DNA of 64,000 nucleotides, taken from NCBI GenBank assembly GCA_032334235.1, contig JAVSGI010000005.1, forward strand, positions 310,001-374,000. The letters are read 5' to 3'. Below, in pieces: positions 15,823 through 24,107 of the stretch. This stretch comes from Paracoccaceae bacterium Fryx2. Its GTDB lineage: Bacteria > Pseudomonadota > Alphaproteobacteria > Rhodobacterales > Rhodobacteraceae. The translations under genes were made by a program, and so were the position numbers. The notes under the pieces were generated by a model, which saw only the letters and a list, made by a program, of their open reading frames with translations, was not told the origin of the DNA and did not search any database. How positions within the stretch are numbered: the stretch's first letter is position 1; the number at the start of each line of letters is the position of its first letter.

Positions 15823-16677
15823 CTATTTCCGCCCCAGGAACCGGTCGAGATCGAACCGCCACAGCGCCGCCAGCACCAGCCCGCCCACCACCAGCATCAG
15901 CAGCACCGACAGGGCCGCCCCCAGCGGCCAGTTCTGCGCGTAGGTGAAGGCAATCTCGATATCCTGCGCCACCGGGATGATGCGCTGCCCGCCCATCACC
16001 TTGGCCTCGGTGATCGCACCCACCGCCAGCACGAAGGTCAGCAGGAACCCGATGGTGAAGCCGGGCATCGACAGCGGCAGTTCGATCTCGCGAAACACCT
16101 GCCAGCGGGTCGCGCCAAGGTCGCGGGCGGCGTCGCGGGTTTCATTCGGGACCATGCTGATGCCAAGCGTCAGCGGAAACAGCATGAACGGCAGGTAGAC
16201 ATACACCATCCCCAGCAGGATCGCGGTGCGCGTGAACAGGATGCTTTCCAACTCGACGCCGAACATCGACTTCAGCGAACCCAGCAGCACGCCGTTCTTG
16301 ATCAGGAACAGCACCCAGCCATAAATCCGGATGTTCTCCGACACGAACAGCGGAATGGTGAACAGCAGCGTCAGCAGCGTCGCCCATTTGCCGAACACCC
16401 TGACCAGACCGTAGGCCACCGGGTAGCACAGCACCGCCAGCACCAGCACCGTCACCGACGCCAGCGCCAGCGACCACAGGAACGAGACATAGCTCGTGCT
16501 CTGGAAGATCGTCACATAGTTGTCGAGGCTTGGCGCGGCCGCGAGCGAGAAGGTGCGGGCCGGCATGAAGCTGAACCAGACCACCGCGACCAGCGGCGCC
16601 AGAAAGCCGCAGAGCAGGAACAGCAGCACCGGAAGCGCCGACCGTCCGCCCTGGCTCAGATGCAGGAACTTGCGCAT
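15823..16677 (-). CDS. ABC transporter permease (PotB-like)
   Basis: Partner permease of 284 residues, about six membrane segments, with an EAA-type loop (DAARDLGATRWQVFREIELP). The start codon shares one base with the ATPase stop (TGATG), which points to coupled translation. It should form the membrane channel with the PotC-like protein. Confidence 0.9.
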   Translation of the reverse strand: MRKFLHLSQGGRSALPVLLFLLCGFLAPLVAVVWFSFMPARTFSLAAAPSLDNYVTIFQSTSYVSFLWSLALASVTVLVLAVLCYPVAYGLVRVFGKWATLLTLLFTIPLFVSENIRIYGWVLFLIKNGVLLGSLKSMFGVELESILFTRTAILLGMVYVYLPFMLFPLTLGISMVPNETRDAARDLGATRWQVFREIELPLSMPGFTIGFLLTFVLAVGAITEAKVMGGQRIIPVAQDIEIAFTYAQNWPLGAALSVLLMLVVGGLVLAALWRFDLDRFLGRK

Positions 16678-17744
16678 CAGTCCTCCACCAGGATGCTGTC
16701 GGCGGCGTCCCAGCCGATGCGTACCTCGTCGTCCAGCGCGCCGGTGAACATCTGCTGGCGCAGTTTCTCGACGACAAACACGCCTTCACCGACCCGGACC
16801 TGATACTGGATGCGCGAGCCCAGGGCGTATTCGTTGTAAAGGCGGCCGGTCACAGAGTTGTCGGCCTCGGACCCGGCGGCGATGAAGCGCAGGAACTCCG
16901 GGCGGATCACCAGATGGCCGCTGGTGAACCCCGGCGGCATCTTCGGCGGCTTCAGCGCCCCCGGCACGGCGGGCGAGCGCAACAGGCCGCCCGGCCCAAG
17001 CTCGACCGCCAGCACGTTCACATCCCCGATGAATTCCGACACGAAGCGCGTGTTCGGCGCGCTGTAGATTTCATGCGGCGAGCCGACCTGCACCAGCTTG
17101 CCCGACCGCATCACGCCGATGCGGTCGCTCATCACCATGGCTTCTTCCAGCGAATGGGTGATGTAGACGAAGGTCTTGCCGGTTTCGTGGTGGATGTCTT
17201 TCAGCTCCTTTTCCAGCGTCTTGCGCAGCTTGTAATCCAGCGCCGAAAGCGGCTCGTCAAAGAACAGGATCTGCGGGTCGTAGGCCAGGGCGCGGGCCAG
17301 CGCCACGCGCTGCCGCTCGCCGCCCGAGCATTTCATCACGTTCTTGCCGTAGTAGGATTGCGGCAGCCGCAGCAGATCCATCAGATCCAGCGCGCGGGCC
17401 TTGCGCTTGTCTTTGGCGTCGCCCCGGATCTTCAGCGAGAACTCGATGTTCTCGCCCACCGTGCGATGCGGAAACAGCGCCAGCGACTGGAACACCATGC
17501 AGGTCGGGCGCAGGTTGGCGGGCAGGTCGTTGATGCGCTGGCCGCGCAGCAGGATGTCGCCGCTGGTGGCCTGTTCCATCCCGGCCAGCATCCGCAAAAG
17601 CGTGGTCTTGCCCGACCCCGAGGGGCCGACAATGGTGAAGAACTCGCCCTCGGCAATTTCAAGGTCGATGTGATCGACGGCTGCGAAGGTGCCGAACCGC
17701 TTGGTGACCGATTTCAGCGACAGGATGGAATTGGGTTCGGCCAT
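16677..17744 (-). CDS. ABC transporter ATP-binding protein (PotA-like)
   Basis: ATPase of 355 residues. Walker A is GPSGSGKTT (about 39-47), the signature is CSGGERQR, Walker B is ILFFDEPLSALD, and the switch His follows in VYITHS. A C-terminal TOBE-type region (about 280-350) is typical of PotA/MalK-like subunits. The signature begins with Cys instead of the usual Leu, which is tolerated in this family. It powers the two downstream permeases. Confidence 0.93.
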   Translation of the reverse strand: MAEPNSILSLKSVTKRFGTFAAVDHIDLEIAEGEFFTIVGPSGSGKTTLLRMLAGMEQATSGDILLRGQRINDLPANLRPTCMVFQSLALFPHRTVGENIEFSLKIRGDAKDKRKARALDLMDLLRLPQSYYGKNVMKCSGGERQRVALARALAYDPQILFFDEPLSALDYKLRKTLEKELKDIHHETGKTFVYITHSLEEAMVMSDRIGVMRSGKLVQVGSPHEIYSAPNTRFVSEFIGDVNVLAVELGPGGLLRSPAVPGALKPPKMPPGFTSGHLVIRPEFLRFIAAGSEADNSVTGRLYNEYALGSRIQYQVRVGEGVFVVEKLRQQMFTGALDDEVRIGWDAADSILVED

Positions 17745-17774
17745 GGTCGGGAATTGCTTTCGATGCAGTCGGAA

Positions 17775-17804
17775 AACTGCCCCTGCGACGCGTGCCGCAG
17801 GGGC
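17775..17804 (-). terminator. Hairpin between the binding-protein and ATPase genes
   Basis: On the minus strand a 9-bp stem GCCCCTGCG/CGCAGGGGC with an 8-base loop is followed by AGTTTT. It sits 26 bases after the stop of the binding-protein gene and before the ATPase gene, so it probably acts as a partial terminator or mRNA-stabilising end that favours binding-protein expression. Confidence 0.6.
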
Positions 17805-17829
17805 TGCCGGAAAACGCGCCTCCGCCGCG

Positions 17830-18987
17830 CTAGGCGTCGCGCTTGGCGGCGGTCATGATGTCCAGAAGCTTGTCGTAATCGGGCACGATGTCATATTCGA
17901 CCGAGCGCGCCATCTCCTCGCCCAGGCTGTCCCACTGGATGGTGTCAAGCTCCTCGGGGGTGAACAGCTTGAAGCACTCGGGGTTGCCCATCTGCGACAC
18001 CGGGTTGAAGGTGCCTTCGGCAAAGGCCACGGTATGCGCCATCTCCGGCGACTGGACGTATTCGAGGAACTGCTCGGCCAGCGGCGAAAGCTGGGGGTTG
18101 TTGACCTGCGAGGTGATCTCGATCCAGGCGATGCCGCCCTTGCCCCCCGCCATCGGCCCGGAATTGGGCGTGATGCCGCGGATTTCGGGATGCCCGTCGG
18201 CCCGGGCGGGCGAGGCGGAATAGGTGCCGCCCGTCAGGTGGAAGTCGATCTCGCCCGAGATAATCGCCTGGTTCATCGTGGCGATGTCGCCTACCAGTTT
18301 CGCCCCGCCGAACACGCGTTTCGCGGCTTCGGTGAACTTCGCGACCTCGGCGTCGTCATGCATCTTGAACGGGTCGAACCCGGCGATGCAGCAGATGCCG
18401 AACACGTTCCAGTCGTCGGATTCCAGGATGCCGTATTTGCCGGCGTTGGCCGGGTCGTTCCACAGGTTCCAGCCCTGATCCTCGGCTGTGGCACGGCTGA
18501 TCTTGTCGGTGTTGACCACGAAGCTGTAGGGGCCGAACCGCTGCGCCATGCCCAGAAGCTCGGTGCCGCTGTCATCCATCGCCCATTGGTAGGGCGGCTT
18601 GAAGTCCGGCATCATCGTTTCGAAATAGGGTTCGAAACGGGCACGGTCCAAGGGCTTGATCAGCCCTTCGGGGTGCATGACCTTGCGCGCCCAGGGGTTG
18701 TTGACGTTGATCAGATCCCAGATGTTGGTTTCGCCTGCCCGCAGGCGGTTGATCATCGTGGGGTCGTTGGTCAGCGATTCCGCCTTGACCGTGGCCCCGG
18801 TGGAGGACCGGAACGGGTCGAGCACCTGCGCGGAATTGTAGCCTTCCCAGCACAGGATGTTCAGTTCCGTCTCGCGCGCCGCCCATGCCCGTCGCGGGGC
18901 AAGGGTGCCACCCGCCGAAAAGGCCGCGGCCATGATCGCCGATTGCTGCATGAAATTGCGGCGTGAAATCTTGCTGCCGTTCACCAT
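17830..18987 (-). CDS. ABC transporter substrate-binding protein (PotD-like, Tat signal)
   Basis: Periplasmic binding protein of 385 residues. The N-terminus carries a twin-arginine signal (SRRNFMQQSA followed by an Ala-rich hydrophobic stretch ending near AWA, residue 36). The mature part shows the PotD-type core: LNILCWEGYNS, then NNPWARKV, YDNxxR-like and polyamine-type lobe blocks. It is the first gene of the transporter set. Its ligand is unknown; the locus as a whole suggests an amino alcohol or a derivative that the adjacent hydrolase opens. Confidence 0.9.
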   Translation of the reverse strand: MVNGSKISRRNFMQQSAIMAAAFSAGGTLAPRRAWAARETELNILCWEGYNSAQVLDPFRSSTGATVKAESLTNDPTMINRLRAGETNIWDLINVNNPWARKVMHPEGLIKPLDRARFEPYFETMMPDFKPPYQWAMDDSGTELLGMAQRFGPYSFVVNTDKISRATAEDQGWNLWNDPANAGKYGILESDDWNVFGICCIAGFDPFKMHDDAEVAKFTEAAKRVFGGAKLVGDIATMNQAIISGEIDFHLTGGTYSASPARADGHPEIRGITPNSGPMAGGKGGIAWIEITSQVNNPQLSPLAEQFLEYVQSPEMAHTVAFAEGTFNPVSQMGNPECFKLFTPEELDTIQWDSLGEEMARSVEYDIVPDYDKLLDIMTAAKRDA

Positions 18988-19030
18988 GTCTCACTCCATG
19001 TCCAGTGTTACATCCACCCGGCTGCCCTTG

Positions 19031-19039
19031 TTGACAGGG
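19031..19039 (+). promoter_or_regulatory. TTGACAGGG motif in the gap before the binding-protein gene
   Basis: The 9-mer lies in the 132-base gap between the hydrolase and binding-protein genes, on the strand opposite to these genes. It is identical to motifs at 7648 and 22575-22583. It could be a regulator half-site, since a -35 box would point the wrong way here. Confidence 0.25.
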
Positions 19040-19119
19040 CTTGAGCCGGGCGGTCCCTGTAGAAAGTAAAGGGCATAGGGTGCAGGTTGACAAGCAGGTC
19101 GTTCGACTATTTCCCCGCC

Positions 19120-19815
19120 TCAGGTCCACCGCATGATCGCCGCCAGTTCGGCGCTTTGCATGACGTGGCAGTAGATCATGTTGATCACCTCAAGCTCCTT
19201 GTGGTGCAGGTCTTCCGACCCGGCGGCGCAGAGGTCTTCCAGCACGATCACCGCAAAGCTTTCGTCGGCAAGGCTGCGCACCGTCGAGGACACGCACTGG
19301 TCGGTGAAGATGCCGGTGCAGATCACCGTCCTGATGCCCAGATTGTGCAGGATCAGCCGCAGGTTGGTGCCGGTCAACGCGGAGTCGGTGGTCTTGGTGA
19401 TCTCTATCTCGTCTCCCACCGGTTGCAGGTCGGGCACGATCTGCGAGGGATGGCCGCGCCTGGGCAGCAGCAGGTTGTTCCACCCCGGCAGTTTTTGCGA
19501 CAGCGACCGGTCGCGCCCGTCGTCGGTGTGGCAGGCGATGCGGGCGAAGATGCATTCGATCCCGGCGGCCCGCGCTTGTGCCAGCAGGGCGGCGGTGCGG
19601 GGAATGACCTGGGTGTGCATCCGGGTATGGAACGGGGTCCACAGGTCGTATTGTGCCTGTTCCACAGGCGAAAGGGTGGCGCGGTCGGGGCGGGCGAGGT
19701 AGGTGTTCTGCACGTCGATCACCAGCAGCGCCGTTTCGGCGGGCCGCAGCACCGGTGTTTCGGGTTCGGGAGCGGTGGCGTAATAGATCGAACGGTAGGC
19801 GGTTTTCCAGCTCAT
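19120..19815 (-). CDS. Cysteine hydrolase (isochorismatase-like family)
   Basis: Cytoplasmic hydrolase of 231 residues with the family triad: Asp in LLVIDVQNTYL (about residue 34), Lys in EIEITKTTDSAL (about 140) and Cys in GIFTDQCVSSTVRS (about 173). Members hydrolyse amides, ureas, carbamates or vinyl ethers (for example nicotinamidase, RutB, biuret hydrolase). It lies 9 bases after the dehydratase small subunit and before the transporter, so it may release the amine substrate from an amide or carbamate form. That role is a guess from position. Its metal and substrate cannot be read from the sequence. Confidence 0.85.
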   Translation of the reverse strand: MSWKTAYRSIYYATAPEPETPVLRPAETALLVIDVQNTYLARPDRATLSPVEQAQYDLWTPFHTRMHTQVIPRTAALLAQARAAGIECIFARIACHTDDGRDRSLSQKLPGWNNLLLPRRGHPSQIVPDLQPVGDEIEITKTTDSALTGTNLRLILHNLGIRTVICTGIFTDQCVSSTVRSLADESFAVIVLEDLCAAGSEDLHHKELEVINMIYCHVMQSAELAAIMRWT

Positions 19816-19824
19816 GCGCGGCCC

Positions 19825-20247
19825 CTAGTAGCGGGTGGTGAACAGGCCGCGCTTTTCGTAGATCTCGGCGGCCTCCTCGATGAATGCGGCAATCGCCGGG
19901 GCGGCGTGGGTGTCGCGCAGCAGGGCGGCACGGTCGAGCAGATCCTGCTTGCCGCGTGCCCGGCCGGGGCGCAGCAGCTCGTAGGTGCTCATGATCAGAT
20001 CCTGCGGCACGGCCACCAGTTCCGCCGCGCGGGCGAAGTTGAGCGCCAGTGTCGCGCGGCCCGCATCGGCGGCGATCTCGGCCTGATCGTGCAGGGCCTG
20101 CGGCGTGATGCGCAGATCCTCCATCGTCACCTCGCCCGCCAGCACCGCCGCCAGCGTTATCTCGTCCAGCGTCTTGCCGCGTTGGCCCTGCACCCGGTCG
20201 GGCCGGGTTTCGGCCAGCGGATAGTCGGCGGTCGTCAGTTTCTTCAT
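19825..20247 (-). CDS. Diol/glycerol dehydratase small subunit (PduE-like)
   Basis: Small subunit of the adenosylcobalamin-dependent dehydratase, 140 residues. It shows the characteristic DYPLAETRPD start, GKTLDEITLAAVLAGEVT, DLRITPQALHDQAEIA and NFARAAELVAVPQD blocks. The protein begins directly at the conserved DYPL block, about 35 residues shorter at the N-terminus than PduE of enterobacterial microcompartments, whose extra helix and linker aid encapsulation. The start overlaps the large/medium subunit stop as ATGA. It should form a complex with the fused subunit encoded just upstream. Confidence 0.93.
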   Translation of the reverse strand: MKKLTTADYPLAETRPDRVQGQRGKTLDEITLAAVLAGEVTMEDLRITPQALHDQAEIAADAGRATLALNFARAAELVAVPQDLIMSTYELLRPGRARGKQDLLDRAALLRDTHAAPAIAAFIEEAAEIYEKRGLFTTRY

Positions 20248-22532
20248 GGCCGCTGCCCCGTTTTGGCATCCAGAAACCGAAGGTCGATCTCCTGAGGTTC
20301 GGCCCCGTCGGCCGTCAGGCCGGTTTCGATCGCATGGATCAGCGCCACCCGCGCGTGATAGCGCGACCCCATCGCCTCGCCCCGCGTCGGCACCACCACC
20401 GGCTCGGGCGCCTCGCCCAGCGCATAGGCGGCGGCGTTGCGGCCAAAGCCCGCGTAATGGTCGAGCGTGGTGATCGGCGCGTTGGAAAACAGCTCCAGAT
20501 TGTTGTGCGGCAGACGGTCGGCGGCGTGGATCACCGCCGTGCCCTTGGCCTGGATGCCGATGCCGATGCCCGACCCCGACAGCCGCGCCGCCGTCAGCCC
20601 CAGAAACGAGGTGTCGGCGGTGTGCCGCATCCGCACCACGCGGGCGCGGAGGCCCCGCGCGGCAATGGCGTCGGTCATCACCCGCAGCACGTCAGACAGC
20701 CGGTGCCCCGCCGTGGTCTGATAAAGCTTCACCCCGAAGGCCGGGCTGATGCCGATCACCACCTCGTCCGGCGCGCGGCCGACCTGCGCCACCCCCGTCG
20801 CGGGATAGGCAACCCGCCCGGCCTCGGCCTTCTCGAACTGCGCCTCGGCGCGCAGCACCTCGGGCTGGTCGAGCACGTCGCGGATGTCGTTGATTTCCTG
20901 CCTGCGGTCCTCGGTCATCCGGTAGCCGCTGCCCGGCCCACAATAATCGTTCGGGTCGTTGATGGCGGATATCACCCGCCCGCCCCGCACCATGGCCGAG
21001 GTTTGCAGGTAATCGCCCGACACCCGCAGCTTGACCACCGACAGCAGGTTTTCCGCCTCGTCGATGAACCCGCGCCGCGCCAGCGCCCGGATCACGTCGA
21101 TCACCGTGATGCCGCGCGCCTTGATCGCCTCGGACATCGGCGCCACCTCGCCGGGGCTGAAGCTGCGGGTTTCGGCCGAGCCAGAGGCCACCACCACCGA
21201 GGCCTGCATCGCCGCCGTCGGTTCTGCCAGCCCCAATTCGTCCAGCACCGCCGAAATCGCTGCCACCGCTCGCGTCCGCAGGTCGAGCGCGCGGTGTTCG
21301 GCCAGCGGGGTCAGCCCGCCGTCGGCCTCGAAATCGCGCTGCAGCACCAGGTAATCCTCCATCTCCTCGGCGTTGAACAGCGAGGGGTTGAAGGAGTTGT
21401 CGTAGGCCGGGATCGAGCCGAAGCCCGAACAGATCAGGTCGGACCCGGCAATCAGATAGGGCAGGATCTTCGCCCCCACCCGGATCTCGGATTCCGACGA
21501 GCGCGCGTCGTTGCCGCTGGCACATTCCAGATCGAGCCACACCGCCAGCAGGTTTTCCGCCATCAGCTCGCGCACCCCGCCGGGCACGGTCGCGGTCAGC
21601 GGCGCGCCGTCGATGCCGCCGTTCTGGGTGCCCTGCACCCCCATGCCGCGCTGCAGGCACAGGCAGCGCGCCTCGAGATAGAGCAGCGTCTTGGCCTCGT
21701 GAAACCCCATCAGCAGTTCCGACCCGGCGCCCGAGGTGCAGCGCATCTTGATCCCGCGCGAGGCATAGGCGGCGGCCAGAAAGCCCTTGGACCACGGCGT
21801 GTCGTCGCCGTCGGTGAAGCTTTTCTCGGTGCCATAGACCGAAACCGTCTCGGCATAGGAGGTGAAGCCCGCCATGCCGATCCGCAGTTCTTCCGCCTCT
21901 TCGGACGAGCACTGGAACAGCACGCCCCAGCGCCCCACCGCCGCCCCCACGGCACAGGCCACCGCATTCGACCACGCATTGCGCGACACCCGCATGGTGG
22001 TCTCGATCTCGTCAAAGCCGTAGGCCACGGCGGTGGCGGCATCGGCGGCCAGTTGCAGCGGGTCGTCCTTGGCGTTGGTGACATGCGCCTGATTGCCCGG
22101 CGTCTTGCGGGCACGCATCCTGGAATAGGCGAAGGCGATTTCCAGCGCGTTCAGGCGCGACACCACGTCGGCCAGCTTGGCCGGGGTCAGCCCGCGCGCC
22201 AGCCGCACGAGGTCCGCCCGAGGCACGTTCATGTCGACCAGCATCCGCGCGAGCTGCCCCGACTCCATGGCCATCGCCTCGGGCACGATGGCCGGGTCTA
22301 GGTGGTGGCGCGCGATGAAGGCGTCGATCATGTCGAAGTCATGCGCCAGCACGCCGTCCATGCTGACGATCCGGCCCGCCTCGATGCCGACGCCCGGTTT
22401 GGGGTCGGCCGGGCTGCGGAAGGCGGAAAAGCCGTTGGCCGGGTCTTCGCGGGCAAACTTGTCCAGCCGCAAGGGGCGCGCGTCCCATTCGGCAAAGCGC
22501 CGCCAGCGGTTCGGAAGGGCCGGTTCGGTCAT
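20244..22532 (-). CDS. B12-dependent diol dehydratase, large and medium subunits fused
   Basis: Fused protein of 762 residues. Residues 1-550 match the large subunit (PduC/DhaB): GNQAHVTN at 146-153, FTSYAETVSVYGTE at 223-236, GVQGTQNGG at 298-306, SGNDARSSES at 339-348 and CSGFGSIPAYDN at 368-379. An acidic linker of about 35 residues leads to a medium-subunit domain (about 586-755) with VGRAPDEVVIGISPAFG and RLSGSGIGIGIQAKGT. It dehydrates 1,2-propanediol to propionaldehyde or glycerol to 3-hydroxypropionaldehyde by radical chemistry. GAGGAG precedes the ATG. No reactivating factor or cobalamin adenosyltransferase gene is in the window, so these must be elsewhere. Confidence 0.93.
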   Translation of the reverse strand: MTEPALPNRWRRFAEWDARPLRLDKFAREDPANGFSAFRSPADPKPGVGIEAGRIVSMDGVLAHDFDMIDAFIARHHLDPAIVPEAMAMESGQLARMLVDMNVPRADLVRLARGLTPAKLADVVSRLNALEIAFAYSRMRARKTPGNQAHVTNAKDDPLQLAADAATAVAYGFDEIETTMRVSRNAWSNAVACAVGAAVGRWGVLFQCSSEEAEELRIGMAGFTSYAETVSVYGTEKSFTDGDDTPWSKGFLAAAYASRGIKMRCTSGAGSELLMGFHEAKTLLYLEARCLCLQRGMGVQGTQNGGIDGAPLTATVPGGVRELMAENLLAVWLDLECASGNDARSSESEIRVGAKILPYLIAGSDLICSGFGSIPAYDNSFNPSLFNAEEMEDYLVLQRDFEADGGLTPLAEHRALDLRTRAVAAISAVLDELGLAEPTAAMQASVVVASGSAETRSFSPGEVAPMSEAIKARGITVIDVIRALARRGFIDEAENLLSVVKLRVSGDYLQTSAMVRGGRVISAINDPNDYCGPGSGYRMTEDRRQEINDIRDVLDQPEVLRAEAQFEKAEAGRVAYPATGVAQVGRAPDEVVIGISPAFGVKLYQTTAGHRLSDVLRVMTDAIAARGLRARVVRMRHTADTSFLGLTAARLSGSGIGIGIQAKGTAVIHAADRLPHNNLELFSNAPITTLDHYAGFGRNAAAYALGEAPEPVVVPTRGEAMGSRYHARVALIHAIETGLTADGAEPQEIDLRFLDAKTGQRP

Positions 22533-22574
22533 CGGGGGTCACTCCTCGGGCGCAGAGTGCGGTCGCCCCGCCGA

Positions 22575-22583
22575 CCCTGTCAA
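22575..22583 (-). promoter_or_regulatory. TTGACAGGG motif upstream of the dehydratase gene
   Basis: On the minus strand TTGACA lies 44-50 bases before the ATG of the fused dehydratase, in the 90-base gap after the flippase gene. The following -10 region is weak. The same 9-mer occurs before the BMC operon and before the transporter genes. Confidence 0.35.
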
Positions 22584-22622
22584 TCTGGTCTTTCGGCTGG
22601 CGGGTCTCCGGCCCGGCGGCGG

Positions 22623-24107
22623 TCAGTCCAGGGGGGTCGCGGGCAGGGTCGGCTGCGGCTGGCCCCGCCTGCCCGCGACGATCCGCAGCGCGGCCAGGAT
22701 CTCGGCACCCAGCGGATGCCGGGTCAGCCGCAGGGCCACAAGCCACCCGACCGCCCCGCCCAGCACGGCCAGCCCGGCATGAAGCCAGTCCATGTCGAAC
22801 CCCGTGGGCGACACCGCCAGCACGATCACCGGAACGATGGCGGTGCCCAGCGTCAGCAACGCACTTGCCCGGGCGGTATGTGCCATTTCGACCAGGCTCA
22901 GCCCGATGGCGCGCCGGATGAACAGCAGCGCGACCAGCATCTGGAACGGGGCGATCACCAGCAGGCTGGCCGCGACCCCGGCAAGCCCGAACATGTTGGC
23001 CGCGACGATCATCGCCACGATCGAGGGCGGAATCGAGATCAGGCTGGCGTAAAGCGTATCCTGCACCCGCCCCGCCGCCACGAGCACCGGGTAGGTGAGG
23101 AAGGCCGGCGCCAGCGCCATGGTGCCGATGGCGATCAGGCGGACAAGCGGTGCAACCTCGCCCCACTGGCTGCCCAGCAGGATCGCCACCACCGGGTCGG
23201 CAAGGATGGCAAGCATGATCAGCATCGGCCACTGGATGGCCGACATCAGCTCGAACCCGCGCAGGTAGCTGGTCTTCAGCGCACCCCCGGCCCGCACCCG
23301 CACCGCCATGGCCGGCAGCACAACCGGCTGCAGGGCCGAAACGACGGTCTTGTCCGGCAACTGGCAGACGGTCACCGCACGCGCATACAGGCCGACCGCG
23401 TCGAAACCGAGGATCTTGCCGAAGGCGAGCCTTGGCAGCATCTCGTAGGCCATGTTGAGCAGCGTCACCGAACAGGATGCCGCCCCGAACGACAGAAGGC
23501 GGCGGATCTGGAACAGCGAGGGGCCATACATCCATAGCCCGGGCCGGAAGCCGAAGGCGACGACAGCGATGATCGCGTTCGAGGCGACATAGCCCCACAT
23601 GTAGCTCATCGGGCCGAAACCGGCGAACCCCAGCACGATCGTCACGCCGGCATTGGCGACGGCGGCAGTAATGTTGATCACCGCAAGCGCCCGGAACGCC
23701 AGATCGCGCCGGAGCAGCGACAGGGCCGGCGTGGCAAAGGGGATCACCAGGATCGAGATCGTCGCGACCTCGATCAGCCGTTGCAGGTCCGGCTCGCCGT
23801 AGAACCCGGCGATGCCGGCCGCGCCGAGGTAGAAGGCCAGCCCCATCAGCATCGACAGCACCAGCGTCACGGTAAAGGCGCTGCGCACCACGGCGCGGCT
23901 GATCGTGCGTTCCTGCACGATGAAACTGCTGACTCCGAATTCGCGGAAGTTCTCGGCCAGCAGCACGACGGCATTCGCGACGAAGAACAGCCCGGTTTCC
24001 GCCGGGGTCAGGATGCGGGCCATCACCATGGTGGTGCCGATCATCAACACCTGCGTCACATAGCGGTCGACGGCCGAGAACAGGACGGATCGCCGGACGC
24101 TGCTCAT
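22623..24107 (-). CDS. Polysaccharide flippase (Wzx/MATE-like oligosaccharide exporter)
   Basis: Multi-spanning membrane protein of 494 residues with about 12-14 hydrophobic segments and the Polysacc_synt pattern near the start (ARILTPAETGLFFVANAVV). It probably flips lipid-linked repeat units of a surface polysaccharide across the inner membrane. The ATG at 24107 overlaps the stop of the GT8 gene (ATGA), and these two plus the next glycosyltransferase form a three-gene operon. Confidence 0.9.
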   Translation of the reverse strand: MSSVRRSVLFSAVDRYVTQVLMIGTTMVMARILTPAETGLFFVANAVVLLAENFREFGVSSFIVQERTISRAVVRSAFTVTLVLSMLMGLAFYLGAAGIAGFYGEPDLQRLIEVATISILVIPFATPALSLLRRDLAFRALAVINITAAVANAGVTIVLGFAGFGPMSYMWGYVASNAIIAVVAFGFRPGLWMYGPSLFQIRRLLSFGAASCSVTLLNMAYEMLPRLAFGKILGFDAVGLYARAVTVCQLPDKTVVSALQPVVLPAMAVRVRAGGALKTSYLRGFELMSAIQWPMLIMLAILADPVVAILLGSQWGEVAPLVRLIAIGTMALAPAFLTYPVLVAAGRVQDTLYASLISIPPSIVAMIVAANMFGLAGVAASLLVIAPFQMLVALLFIRRAIGLSLVEMAHTARASALLTLGTAIVPVIVLAVSPTGFDMDWLHAGLAVLGGAVGWLVALRLTRHPLGAEILAALRIVAGRRGQPQPTLPATPLD

